The translations under genes were made by a program, and so were the position numbers. The notes beneath the pieces were generated by a model that was given only the letters and a program-made list of their open reading frames with translations, was not told the DNA's origin and searched no databases. This document shows positions 16,485-24,635 of a DNA stretch of 64,000 nt, in pieces. The DNA is taken from the NCBI RefSeq assembly GCF_900116225.1, contig NZ_FOZZ01000013.1, forward strand, positions 1 through 64,000, read 5' to 3'. Each line of letters opens with the position of its first letter. Within the stretch, counting starts at the first letter, position 1. The stretch is from Sphingobacterium wenxiniae. GTDB taxonomy: Bacteria > Bacteroidota > Bacteroidia > Sphingobacteriales > Sphingobacteriaceae.

Positions 16485-18160
16485 TCTTTGTTTTTCTTTG
16501 GACCGAGAGGCAACAGCAAAGTAAAGGTTGTACCCTCGTTCTGTACGCTATCCACTTTAATCTCTCCGCCCATAAAATCAATAATCTCTTTGCAAAAAGC
16601 CAATCCTAAGCCAATACTTCCCTGTTGATTAAATTGATTTTTGACCCTATAAAATTTCTTAAAGATACTATTAAATTCCTTTTTATTGATACCTATTCCT
16701 CGATCTGTAAATTTAACAATAAAATTCTTTTTATTTTGCTGCACATCCACATGTAAGAACCTTTTATTCACCTCTGAATATTTGTAGGCATTATCAATAA
16801 GGTTCTGAAAAACACTCCCCAATAAGGTTGTATCAACGACCATATTATTCTGCACATCGACATGATACGTAAAATGCATATCAGGATACTTTAATTTTAT
16901 CGCATCGAATATCGGCTCACAGAACTCCATCACATCCACCTCTTCTTTGTTAGGTTTAATAGATTTGTTTTCAATCTGTGCAAAGGACAGTAGCTTGTTC
17001 ATCAAGCTATTAAGTTTATCCGCCTCCTGATCCAGAATCTTGCCATACATCTGTTGCTCCATCTGCGACAGATTTTCCGCACTTTGAATATTGTTACCAG
17101 CGATCTTGATGACACTCACCGGGGTCTTAAATTCGTGTGTAAGATTATTTATAAAGTCATACTGTAGACGAAACAATTTGCTGTTTATAATTGCATTACG
17201 ATAAATGAGGTAAGCGATAAGGATAAGAATAATATAAATAATCGAAATCCCCACACTGACCGGAAAGAAGCGTCTATTAATTTCCTTATAGATGAAGCCT
17301 TCCGAACTGCTGTACTGTAGCTTATAATCAGATAATGCTCCCGGCATGGAAAGCTGAGTTTCCCAATAATTGCGCTGATCCGACACACTGCCCGATACAA
17401 TTGGCAAGACCTCAATCCGCTCATATAGGTTAGGAGCGATATTTTTTATCTGTATTTTCTGAGGGTTCACCGAAAACATAAACAAATCGTGTTCATACGT
17501 AACAACAGGTGCTTCGGACGAATGCATCATGTTTTTATACACCAAGAGATCACTGACCCTCGGGATATTCATGTAGGAGACCTTCCCCGCATTGAGCGTA
17601 TAAAAAACCCGATAGATATCGTTGTCAGACAAGGTTGTCGAATCGTTCACCCGATCAAGAAAAGCAATAAATTTCAGCATCATGCTGTTAAAATCTTCAT
17701 CGTATTCCTTCCCTTCGCTTCGTAGCTTACGCTCTGCAACCAGCCTATTCTCCCTATCCAGATGAAAATCGACCACCCGTTTTGGATAAATCAGCAAATG
17801 ATTGTAGCGAATTCCCGACTCAATGGAATCCGCATTGGTAACTTCGATATCATAAAAGAGTGCCTTTTCCACAAACGCATTTTTACGAATCACGTCATTA
17901 ACAAATTCAGCAGCCTTGACAGAATCTAAAAAACCTTGGTAATACGATATTTCCGGAATCTTTTCATTGAAAAATTCATTGAAAGATTGTACGGATTGGT
18001 CGAAGACTTCCACTTTACGGTTATTGAATTCAGTCTCAACAAAATTGTAGATTACCCTTCGGGCAAAAAGCATGGCCAGAACAAAGAGAACCGTTACCAA
18101 TATGACAAAAGCAATCAGTAGACCAAAATTCTTACGGTATTTTAGCTGGTTATATGCCAT
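16481..18160 (-). CDS. Sensor histidine kinase (RprX-like)
   Basis: A 559-residue membrane kinase. TM1 is about residues 13-33, a large periplasmic sensor follows to about 290, and TM2 (SVGISIIYIILILIAYLIYR) leads to the cytoplasm. The dimerisation box is YDFINNLTHEFKTPVSVIK with the phospho-accepting His; the ATPase domain shows NLIDNAYKYSE, DRGIGI and GSIGLGLAFCKEI. It has no recognisable PAS or HAMP domain. It overlaps the response regulator by 4 bp and starts 4 bp after the S9-like lipoprotein gene stops. The periplasmic domain could therefore be tuned by that lipoprotein. Confidence 0.9.
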   Translation of the reverse strand: MAYNQLKYRKNFGLLIAFVILVTVLFVLAMLFARRVIYNFVETEFNNRKVEVFDQSVQSFNEFFNEKIPEISYYQGFLDSVKAAEFVNDVIRKNAFVEKALFYDIEVTNADSIESGIRYNHLLIYPKRVVDFHLDRENRLVAERKLRSEGKEYDEDFNSMMLKFIAFLDRVNDSTTLSDNDIYRVFYTLNAGKVSYMNIPRVSDLLVYKNMMHSSEAPVVTYEHDLFMFSVNPQKIQIKNIAPNLYERIEVLPIVSGSVSDQRNYWETQLSMPGALSDYKLQYSSSEGFIYKEINRRFFPVSVGISIIYIILILIAYLIYRNAIINSKLFRLQYDFINNLTHEFKTPVSVIKIAGNNIQSAENLSQMEQQMYGKILDQEADKLNSLMNKLLSFAQIENKSIKPNKEEVDVMEFCEPIFDAIKLKYPDMHFTYHVDVQNNMVVDTTLLGSVFQNLIDNAYKYSEVNKRFLHVDVQQNKKNFIVKFTDRGIGINKKEFNSIFKKFYRVKNQFNQQGSIGLGLAFCKEIIDFMGGEIKVDSVQNEGTTFTLLLPLGPKKNKE

Positions 18161-18164
18161 GGGC

Positions 18165-20057
18165 CTATTTCAGATATTTTGCCAAGAAATCTTCTACTTC
18201 TTGATAATAAGTTATCATATTTTCTTCTGAGCGGAACCTTCTCCCCTCATCCTCTCTATAGATATACCGAATTGGCGTATTATTGTTTTTTACTTTTTGC
18301 ACAAATTGATTGGCATCTGTCAAAGAGCTGAACCTATCACGACCACCTTGTACAAAAAGCACTGGAATTCCCACCTTATCAGCATGAAAAACAGGCGAAA
18401 TAGCCTTAAACATATCTGCCTCACGCACCGGATCGCCAATAATATTATGAAACAAACGGACATAAGGCTGTTGATAGGGCGGTATCTCCTTGAAATAGGT
18501 AAACAGATTTGTGTATCCCGACATGGATATCGCGCACTTGTAAAAAGAAGAGTTATAAGTTGCAGCATGCAAGGCGGAATATCCACCAAAACCAGCTCCC
18601 ATAATCCCGACACGGTTCTTATCAACTATACCTTGATGGATTAACCAAGTGACGCCATCAATGATATCCGATTGAATTTTACCACCCCACTCCTTAAATC
18701 CCGCCGCCCAGAACTGCTTTCCGTATCCCGAAGACCCTCTATAATTCAATTGAAAAACCAAATAACCTCTATTCGCTAAAAACTGTGCTTCTGCATCAAA
18801 GTCCATACTTTCCCTACGATTAGGCCCATCATGAACAAGCGCCACGACCGGCAACCCATTCCTCTTACCACCTAAAGGGTAAGTAAGATATCCTTGCAAA
18901 GTAAGTCCATCACGTGCTTGAAAAGTTATAGGTTCTTTGGGCTGTAGTGCCATCGATTTCAGCTTAGGATTAAGATCCGACAATAAGGTAATATGATTGG
19001 TTTCTGCATCATAATAATAAATACTGCCAGCATCTACATCAGTAGATACTTTTACAATCCAATGATTCAGGCTCGTATCCGTATCCAATATGTCCAATGT
19101 TTGTTTCTCGAACTGAGCCGAAAGCCGTTGGAATTTATGAGCCAAATCTGCATCGAAAAAATGCAATTCCTTATTATTAACAATATACTGGCTATACACC
19201 AGTTTCTGCAGATAAGGAGAATAACCCGAAGGATTAATATCGACTTTATCATGCGAATAAACAACGCGTTCTTCCTTGCCTTCTGTCGTGTTATATTCCA
19301 CCAAAGCAAGCTTATCCCGATTGTCATTAGATAAAGCGTAAATATTCGTCAAGGAGTTTTTCACGTAACCCAAAGGTCTGATAAGGGTTTGATAGTCTGT
19401 AATCGCCACTTGTTTAAATGCCTCAGCTTCCGAAGCACGGTAAAGGATACTTTCCTGGACACTATCACTGGTTGTGGCTAAACGCACCTTGCCGTCAGGT
19501 GAAGCTATCCAATGCAGAATATTTCCGGGGTTTTTGGTAACCAGTTCAGGTTTGGCGCCATCCAGATAAATCTTGTACAAATCAAAAACAGTAGAATCTC
19601 TACTATTGAGTGACGCTAACAAATAATTCCCATAACTTATCTGTGGACTTAACCACCGTAGACGGGTCGATTGCGTAGGCAAAAGAGCAATGGATTTTTC
19701 TGTCGAGACAGAAATAGAAAATATCCGAAGGCTATCCATTGGAGAATGGGCATTGGAATAGACCAACATAGAATCTGAAACCCAGAAGAAATATTGCACG
19801 TTCATATCCGACTGATAGGTCAGTTGTTTAGATCTACTTTCATCAACCAAATCCAGCACAAATATATTCCGACAATGATCTTCTAAGCCAAGGTAAGCTA
19901 TCTTTTTACCGTCAGGCGATATCTTGAAATTGGTTTTCTCCGGCTTTACGAAAAAATCTTCTATTGGGATAAGCTTGTCCTTTGACGAGCTGTTTTTACA
20001 ACCGACAGAAGTACACACCAAGGTTACCACAAGACACCAAAACAAAATTCTATACAT
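18165..20057 (-). CDS. S9 peptidase-like lipoprotein lacking catalytic Ser and His
   Basis: A 630-residue lipoprotein (lipobox VGC, Cys20) with an N-terminal beta-propeller region (about 35-370; FKISPDGKKIAYLG and similar blades) and a C-terminal alpha/beta-hydrolase domain (about 380-630) typical of prolyl oligopeptidase family S9. The nucleophile elbow should read GxSxGG but reads GAGFGG: Gly489 occupies the Ser position. The His motif DEGHGF reads DEGRRF: Arg606 is at the His position. GGRDRF still offers the Asp. The fold is otherwise complete and uninterrupted, so the protein is likely a retained pseudoenzyme. It is the first gene of the operon with the sensor kinase and response regulator. 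Confidence 0.85.
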   Translation of the reverse strand: MYRILFWCLVVTLVCTSVGCKNSSSKDKLIPIEDFFVKPEKTNFKISPDGKKIAYLGLEDHCRNIFVLDLVDESRSKQLTYQSDMNVQYFFWVSDSMLVYSNAHSPMDSLRIFSISVSTEKSIALLPTQSTRLRWLSPQISYGNYLLASLNSRDSTVFDLYKIYLDGAKPELVTKNPGNILHWIASPDGKVRLATTSDSVQESILYRASEAEAFKQVAITDYQTLIRPLGYVKNSLTNIYALSNDNRDKLALVEYNTTEGKEERVVYSHDKVDINPSGYSPYLQKLVYSQYIVNNKELHFFDADLAHKFQRLSAQFEKQTLDILDTDTSLNHWIVKVSTDVDAGSIYYYDAETNHITLLSDLNPKLKSMALQPKEPITFQARDGLTLQGYLTYPLGGKRNGLPVVALVHDGPNRRESMDFDAEAQFLANRGYLVFQLNYRGSSGYGKQFWAAGFKEWGGKIQSDIIDGVTWLIHQGIVDKNRVGIMGAGFGGYSALHAATYNSSFYKCAISMSGYTNLFTYFKEIPPYQQPYVRLFHNIIGDPVREADMFKAISPVFHADKVGIPVLFVQGGRDRFSSLTDANQFVQKVKNNNTPIRYIYREDEGRRFRSEENMITYYQEVEDFLAKYLK

Positions 20058-20233
20058 ACACGTCCCAATTATCTACTCAAATATTAACATTTTTTAAGAA
20101 TTTTCCGGCAATGCAACCTTATTTTTACAGGAAAGAAAGGTTCCTGTCTTTCCTCTTTATTCTCTTGTCTTTCTTATTTGCTCTTATTTCTTGCCTCTTT
20201 GCTCTTTCTTCTTTACTCTCGCATCTTTCTTAC

Positions 20234-20241
20234 TATTTTTG
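20234..20241 (+). promoter_or_regulatory. TAnnTTTG box directly before the DUF4286 gene
   Basis: TATTTTTG ends 4 bases before the start ATG at 20246, implying little or no 5' leader. No -33 TTTG is found at the usual distance; a pyrimidine-rich tract lies upstream. Confidence 0.5.
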
Positions 20242-20245
20242 CATT

Positions 20246-20536
20246 ATGATTTTATACAACGTATCTGTTATTGTAGAAGACAGCGCACATACTGCGATAT
20301 ATGAATGGCTAAGCTATGAGCTTAAAAACAATGCATTTGAAGCTAAGCTCTTAAAGATGTTGGACAGTCCCCACGAAGGTACAACTTACTGTATTCAAAT
20401 GACGGTCGAAAACGATGAACAGATTGCCCATTTTCAACAAAAATTCATTGAAAAACTACAGGAACGTATCGGTACCCATCATCCTGAGAAAGCTTTTATA
20501 TTTGATAGCCGGATGCAATATATAGCATTGGATTAG
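20246..20536 (+). CDS. DUF4286 family protein
   Basis: A 96-residue protein, starting MILYNVSVIVEDSAHTAIYEW. The start at 20246 is chosen because the family begins at this MxxYNVTV motif and the upstream in-frame sequence is low-complexity; a TAnnTTTG box abuts it. DUF4286 proteins are small ferredoxin-like proteins widespread in Bacteroidota with unknown function. It stands alone, convergent with the CxxC membrane protein gene, sharing the strong hairpin at 20611-20653. Confidence 0.8.
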   Translation: MILYNVSVIVEDSAHTAIYEWLSYELKNNAFEAKLLKMLDSPHEGTTYCIQMTVENDEQIAHFQQKFIEKLQERIGTHHPEKAFIFDSRMQYIALD

Positions 20537-20610
20537 CATCGCATCTAAGAAGGATCTTCAAAGAAAAAACGTAGTAAGCCAAAAGTTAGGGAAATAAAAA
20601 CAAATTGAAC

Positions 20611-20653
20611 TTTTGTCGTGCATTCCCGCTTCAGGCGGGAATGCACGACAAAA
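20611..20653. terminator. Strong bidirectional hairpin between convergent genes
   Basis: A perfect 19-bp stem (20611-20629 with 20635-20653) around the loop TTCAG, flanked by T or A runs on both strands. It can terminate both the DUF4286 gene and the minus-strand gene at 20663. Confidence 0.88.
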
Positions 20654-20662
20654 AACTTACTC

Positions 20663-20974
20663 CTACTCTCCCGTAGAGGAAGAGGTTTGCGAATTGGTTA
20701 TACCCAGGTTCTCCAACGGAGTTATGCTTTTAGCCTGTGTTTTTCTATATTTTTTATACCACAGAATACCAATCCCAACGGCAATAAGGTAAGGAACTGC
20801 TAGGAGGAAAAGAATACCATCGTTTAAACCTTTACCTTGCGCATTGTCATTGGCTGCTGCATTTTCAGCATTTAAAGAGCACATTGCACACTGTGCTTTC
20901 AAAACCGCAGGACTGACAATGCCCGTCGTCACCGACACGCTCAATATCAAAAACAGAAAACGAAAATGTTTCAT
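20663..20974 (-). CDS. Small exported membrane protein with CxxC motif
   Basis: A 103-residue protein: signal peptide about 1-27, then QCAMCSLNAENAA with a CxxC pair at the start of the mature part, one transmembrane helix (LNDGILFLLAVPYLIAVGIGILWY) and a short basic tail with a Ser/Thr-rich end. CxxC just after the signal suggests metal, haem or thiol chemistry in the periplasm, but I do not recognise a named family. A TATCTTTG box (minus strand, 20979-20986) lies 5 bases from the start codon. Confidence 0.65.
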   Translation of the reverse strand: MKHFRFLFLILSVSVTTGIVSPAVLKAQCAMCSLNAENAAANDNAQGKGLNDGILFLLAVPYLIAVGIGILWYKKYRKTQAKSITPLENLGITNSQTSSSTGE

Positions 20975-20978
20975 ATGA

Positions 20979-20986
20979 CAAAGATA
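20979..20986 (-). promoter_or_regulatory. TAnnTTTG box before the CxxC membrane protein gene
   Basis: CAAAGATA on the plus strand, i.e. TATCTTTG on the minus strand, four bases before the start codon. A clear -33 element is absent. Confidence 0.45.
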
Positions 20987-21051
20987 GGGTTTATTTATAC
21001 AAAAAGCCGTTTGACTGTTAAGTTCACGACATAATACATTGTTATAAAAAG

Positions 21052-21128
21052 CGTCATTGCGAGGAACGATAGTGAGGAAGCAATCTGCTTTGTATGGTTG
21101 CCAGATTGCTTCGTTCCTCGCAAGGACG
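21052..21128. repeat. Dispersed CGTCATTGCG palindromic repeat, copy 3
   Basis: Outer arms CGTCATTGCG (21052-21061) and CGCAAGGACG (21119-21128); inner arms GAAGCAATCTG (21077-21087) and CAGATTGCTTC (about 21102-21112). It lies just upstream of the 20663-20974 gene and downstream of the pseudouridine synthase gene. Confidence 0.82.
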
Positions 21129-21170
21129 GCAACCAGTATAATTGTGTATGCTGTCGTGCTCCCATCTCTC

Positions 21171-21860
21171 TCAGATCAACTTGTTAAACTTCTCCCAAAA
21201 ACCATCTGTAGGTAATGCTGCTATCAACTTCATCTTTTCATCCTTTATCGGATGAATGAATACCAACGATCTCGAATGTAAACAGATCGTCCGTCTTAAG
21301 CTTCCTCTGGGATAACCATATTTGTTATCGCCAACTATCGGACAACCCATATAAGCCAATTGACAACGAATCTGGTGTGTCCGCCCCGTAAGTGGTGTTA
21401 CCTTAAGTAGATAATAACCCTCCAACTCACCAAGAACCTCATAATCCAACTGCGCTATACTTCCACCCTTAACCTCTCGGTCGTAGGCTTTGGTTATCAT
21501 TTTCTTTCGATCGCGAAGTAACCAATTTTTTAACGTATCAGCTTGCTTCGGCGGGCGATTACGCACCACAGCAAAATAGGTCTTCGATACCTTCCGATCA
21601 TGAAACAAGCGGTTCATCCTATCCAAACCTTTACTGGTTTTAGCAAACAAGATCATGCCGCTCACCGGTCTGTCCAGACGATGAATAACACCTATAAAAG
21701 CGCCATTCGGCTTGTTATATTTCTGTGCCAAATAAGCAGCTACCATTTCCTCCATTGAGGTATCCCCGGTATTGTCCACCTGCACAATATCACCAGCACG
21801 CTTATTAATAGCAATATAATGATTATCCTCGTAGAGAACGTCTTTATCTGTTATTCCCAT
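21171..21860 (-). CDS. RluA family pseudouridine synthase
   Basis: A 229-residue enzyme that isomerises uridine in rRNA or tRNA. Catalytic motif HRLDRPVSGMILFAKT holds the conserved Asp (HRLDR, about residue 63); TPLTGRTHQIRCQLAYMGCPIVGDNKYG is the second family signature. There is no N-terminal S4 domain, so it resembles the short RluA/TruC-like members. It follows mlaD by 1 bp in the same direction and probably ends the mla operon. Confidence 0.9.
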   Translation of the reverse strand: MGITDKDVLYEDNHYIAINKRAGDIVQVDNTGDTSMEEMVAAYLAQKYNKPNGAFIGVIHRLDRPVSGMILFAKTSKGLDRMNRLFHDRKVSKTYFAVVRNRPPKQADTLKNWLLRDRKKMITKAYDREVKGGSIAQLDYEVLGELEGYYLLKVTPLTGRTHQIRCQLAYMGCPIVGDNKYGYPRGSLRRTICLHSRSLVFIHPIKDEKMKLIAALPTDGFWEKFNKLI

Positions 21861-21861
21861 G

Positions 21862-22863
21862 TTATTTTAAATCGGCAAGAGAATCTTTAGTTGCTTTCGC
21901 TTGTTCTTTCTGTTGCTTTCTAAAATACCCTCGGAATAAAAAATTGCTTTGCAAAGCCCGCATATTTTCATCAAGTTTTGCGGTACTTCCATTCAAATTC
22001 TGCAAAATCTGCTTGATTTCAGCTGCCGCCTCCGGATCATTTGTCAATACACCGATAGCATTATCCTTATCGTTCAATCGCTCAGAAGTAGCATTTAGGT
22101 TCTCCATTAAGGCAGAAGCCGTCTGTGTAACACCCTGCAATTGCGCAGCAGATTCGCGTAAGCTGGCAAATACCGCTGTATCAGTCGTTAAATCGTGGAT
22201 AAGCCCTTGATTGCTATTCAACTTATTCATCAAAACAGCCAAATTAGAAGATGCTCTATTAGCATCCGCCATCACTTTATTCAAGGAGTTCACCGAGCTT
22301 TTCAACGAAAGTGCAACTGTCGAATCCGTCATCAACGCCCCGACTGTCCCCTTTCCTTCCACCATCTGCTGTGACAGGATAGCAAAGTTTTTTGTAATCT
22401 CCACCAGATTCTCGTTATTAGTCTGCAAAGTAGCAAACATAGCTTCCGTATCGGTACCCGTTACAGACTTGATAACATCTCCATTCTTAATCGGCGGAAC
22501 ATTATCAGAACCACCAACAAGACTCACGATAGCATTACCAATCAGACCGTCAGAGCCCAATTTCGCCATCACGTCTTCGCGGATGAACTGGCTTGATTTT
22601 TCCTCGATATGCAACACTACCTTCACATCATCCACACTCTGGAATGTAATCTCTTTCACAATTCCCACCTTCACCCCAGAAAACCAGACGTTATTCCCCA
22701 CTTTCAACCCCTTCACATCATGGAAGAATGTAGTAACCACCAGGTTTTTACTGAATTTATTCTGCTGTGTCCCCAATACAAGAATGCCGGCTACCAATAT
22801 AATCAAACCGATCAAAACAAATAGCCCTACTGTAAGCGAACGCTTCCTTTCGTTTGTACCCAT
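21862..22863 (-). CDS. MlaD-type MCE domain lipid transport protein
   Basis: A 333-residue protein with one N-terminal transmembrane anchor (LTVGLFVLIGLIILVAGILVLG, residues 9-30), an MCE domain about 38-118 (VVTTFFHDVKGLKVGNNVWFSGVKVGIV), and a long helical/coiled C-terminal region (about 140-300, NENLVEITKNFAILSQQMVEG). MCE proteins form hexameric rings that carry phospholipids between inner and outer membrane. It is 6 bp from mlaF. No mlaC or mlaB gene is adjacent, so a minimal EFD set is encoded here. Confidence 0.88.
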   Translation of the reverse strand: MGTNERKRSLTVGLFVLIGLIILVAGILVLGTQQNKFSKNLVVTTFFHDVKGLKVGNNVWFSGVKVGIVKEITFQSVDDVKVVLHIEEKSSQFIREDVMAKLGSDGLIGNAIVSLVGGSDNVPPIKNGDVIKSVTGTDTEAMFATLQTNNENLVEITKNFAILSQQMVEGKGTVGALMTDSTVALSLKSSVNSLNKVMADANRASSNLAVLMNKLNSNQGLIHDLTTDTAVFASLRESAAQLQGVTQTASALMENLNATSERLNDKDNAIGVLTNDPEAAAEIKQILQNLNGSTAKLDENMRALQSNFLFRGYFRKQQKEQAKATKDSLADLK

Positions 22864-22869
22864 ATATCT

Positions 22870-23643
22870 TTAAACAATAAAATTATAATCATAAAATGGT
22901 CTGACACGTTCATCATCCGTGTCAAAAATCTCCTCAAATGTCCCCTGTCGCTCAAATTTGCCGTCCAATAACATCACCATCCGATCGCCTACCATCTTGG
23001 CACAAGCCAAATCATGGGTAATGATAATAGATGAAGTTTTATATCTTTCCTGCACTTCATTTATCAACGTATTGATATCCAAACAAGTAATAGGATCCAA
23101 CCCAGCAGTCGGCTCATCATATAACATAATATCTGGTCTCAAAATTAACGTGCGGGCTATACCTATACGTTTTCTTTGTCCCCCTGATAATTCAGACGGC
23201 ATTTGGTTAATTGCTTGCGACAGTCCCACACCTTCCAATACTTCCTCTACTTCTTTATTAATCTCTGCCCGTGTCAGATTACGCTTATTACGCACCAAGG
23301 GGAATTCCAGATTCTCCCGAACCGTCATACTGTCGTACAATGCACTATTCTGAAAGGAGAAACCTATACGCTGACGAAGCGCTCGCAGGTCACGTTCATC
23401 CAGCTCATTAACGACCTCACCCAACACATTCACATTGCCCTTATCCGGCCTCAACAATCCGGAAATCAATTTGATAAGAACAGATTTACCTGTCCCCGAA
23501 CGACCAAGAACAACAAGATTTTCCTCATTATACAGTTTCAAATCCACATCACGAAGGACGTGTAAATCTCCAAAAGACTTACTGACATTATCTACATGGA
23601 TAACGATATCATTATAATCGATTTGTATGTTCTTCTTTTCCAT
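22870..23643 (-). CDS. MlaF-type ABC transporter ATP-binding protein
   Basis: A 257-residue ATPase with Walker A GRSGTGKSVLIKLI, Q-loop FSFQNSALYDSMTV, signature LSGGQRKRIGIAR, Walker B ILRPDIMLYDEPTAGLDPIT and the H-loop ITHDL. The AGLDP form after Walker B and QNSALYDSMTVRENLEFPL match MlaF-like lipid transporters. It powers the MlaE permease and lies 7 bp downstream of that gene. Confidence 0.9.
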   Translation of the reverse strand: MEKKNIQIDYNDIVIHVDNVSKSFGDLHVLRDVDLKLYNEENLVVLGRSGTGKSVLIKLISGLLRPDKGNVNVLGEVVNELDERDLRALRQRIGFSFQNSALYDSMTVRENLEFPLVRNKRNLTRAEINKEVEEVLEGVGLSQAINQMPSELSGGQRKRIGIARTLILRPDIMLYDEPTAGLDPITCLDINTLINEVQERYKTSSIIITHDLACAKMVGDRMVMLLDGKFERQGTFEEIFDTDDERVRPFYDYNFIV

Positions 23644-23650
23644 AGTAGCC

Positions 23651-24409
23651 TTAACCTATTATCGCCAATAACTGTACAATGAGCAACTCCTCGATGAATA
23701 CCAAAAACATAGAAGATACCACCGCCTTATTCGCAGCTTTCCCTACTCCTTCTGTTCCTTTAGAAGAATAATAGCCCACATAGCAACTGGCAAACCCAAT
23801 GGTAAAACCAAATACCACAGCGCGCAGAACCATCGCAAAAATATCTTTTGCAGCTATAGACTCAAATACTTGCGTAAAAAAGGCAAGAATACTGAGATCA
23901 TCTTTGGATGCGATACTCAGATACCCTCCCAAAAGCCCAATTCCTGCCACATAAAAACACAATACAGGAATCATGGTTGTGGTAGCTATGATACGCGTAG
24001 AAATCAAGAATTTCGTTGGGTTTGTACCCGAAACTTCCATGGCATCAATCTGTTCCGTAACATTCATCGAACTCAGCTCAGCACCAATTTGTGACCCCAC
24101 TTTTCCCGAAGCAATCAATGCCGTCACTAAGGGTGCCAAAGCGCGCACGATAGCAATGGATATCAGGGAAGGCAACCACGAAGTAGCGCCAAATTCCTCC
24201 AAGGAGGGTCTCGATTGTTTCGTAAAAACGAAACCTACGATAAAACCAGTCAAACTGATCAAAGGGAATGAACGCCAGCCGATTTCGTAACACTGACGGA
24301 TGATTTCCTTAAATTCGTATGGTGGAGAAACTGCCTCTCGCAGGAAACTCATCATAAAACGATGAAGTTTTGCGAATTCGATAAGTAACTTTTCTATTTT
24401 GCTTCCCAT
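23651..24409 (-). CDS. MlaE-type ABC permease
   Basis: A 252-residue membrane permease with the MlaE family pattern: FPLISLTGFIVGFVFTKQSRPSLEEFGA near the N-terminus, SIAIVRALAPLVTALIASGKVGSQIGAELSSM in the middle and ELLIVQLLAIIG at the end, with about five membrane helices. It is the first gene of the permease-ATPase-MCE-pseudouridine synthase operon. Confidence 0.9.
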   Translation of the reverse strand: MGSKIEKLLIEFAKLHRFMMSFLREAVSPPYEFKEIIRQCYEIGWRSFPLISLTGFIVGFVFTKQSRPSLEEFGATSWLPSLISIAIVRALAPLVTALIASGKVGSQIGAELSSMNVTEQIDAMEVSGTNPTKFLISTRIIATTTMIPVLCFYVAGIGLLGGYLSIASKDDLSILAFFTQVFESIAAKDIFAMVLRAVVFGFTIGFASCYVGYYSSKGTEGVGKAANKAVVSSMFLVFIEELLIVQLLAIIG

Positions 24410-24468
24410 GAATACCTGCTGTTTTAGCGATTTGTCTTGTTAATCAGACAAGCCGAAAAAATATCCGA

Positions 24469-24476
24469 CAAATGTA
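24469..24476 (-). promoter_or_regulatory. TAnnTTTG box upstream of the mla operon
   Basis: CAAATGTA on the plus strand (TACATTTG on minus), 60 bp before the mlaE start. No good -33 partner at the usual spacing. Confidence 0.4.
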
Positions 24477-24635
24477 CAAACTTTTATCCGCCTATCTAAA
24501 CCCCAACCTGTTAATATTTTAACAAACACACATCTTGCCCGTTTGTTTATGATTTTCGACCGATTGTTAAACCTTTATGGCCCCCTCACAGTCATATCCA
24601 CAAACAACGATGGTTTTACTTTAATTTTTAAGGTC

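Noticed and set aside
20058-20245. Upstream extension of the DUF4286 gene to 19982
   Set aside because: The extra 88 codons come from antisense of the S9-like gene and the pyrimidine tract; the family starts at 20246.
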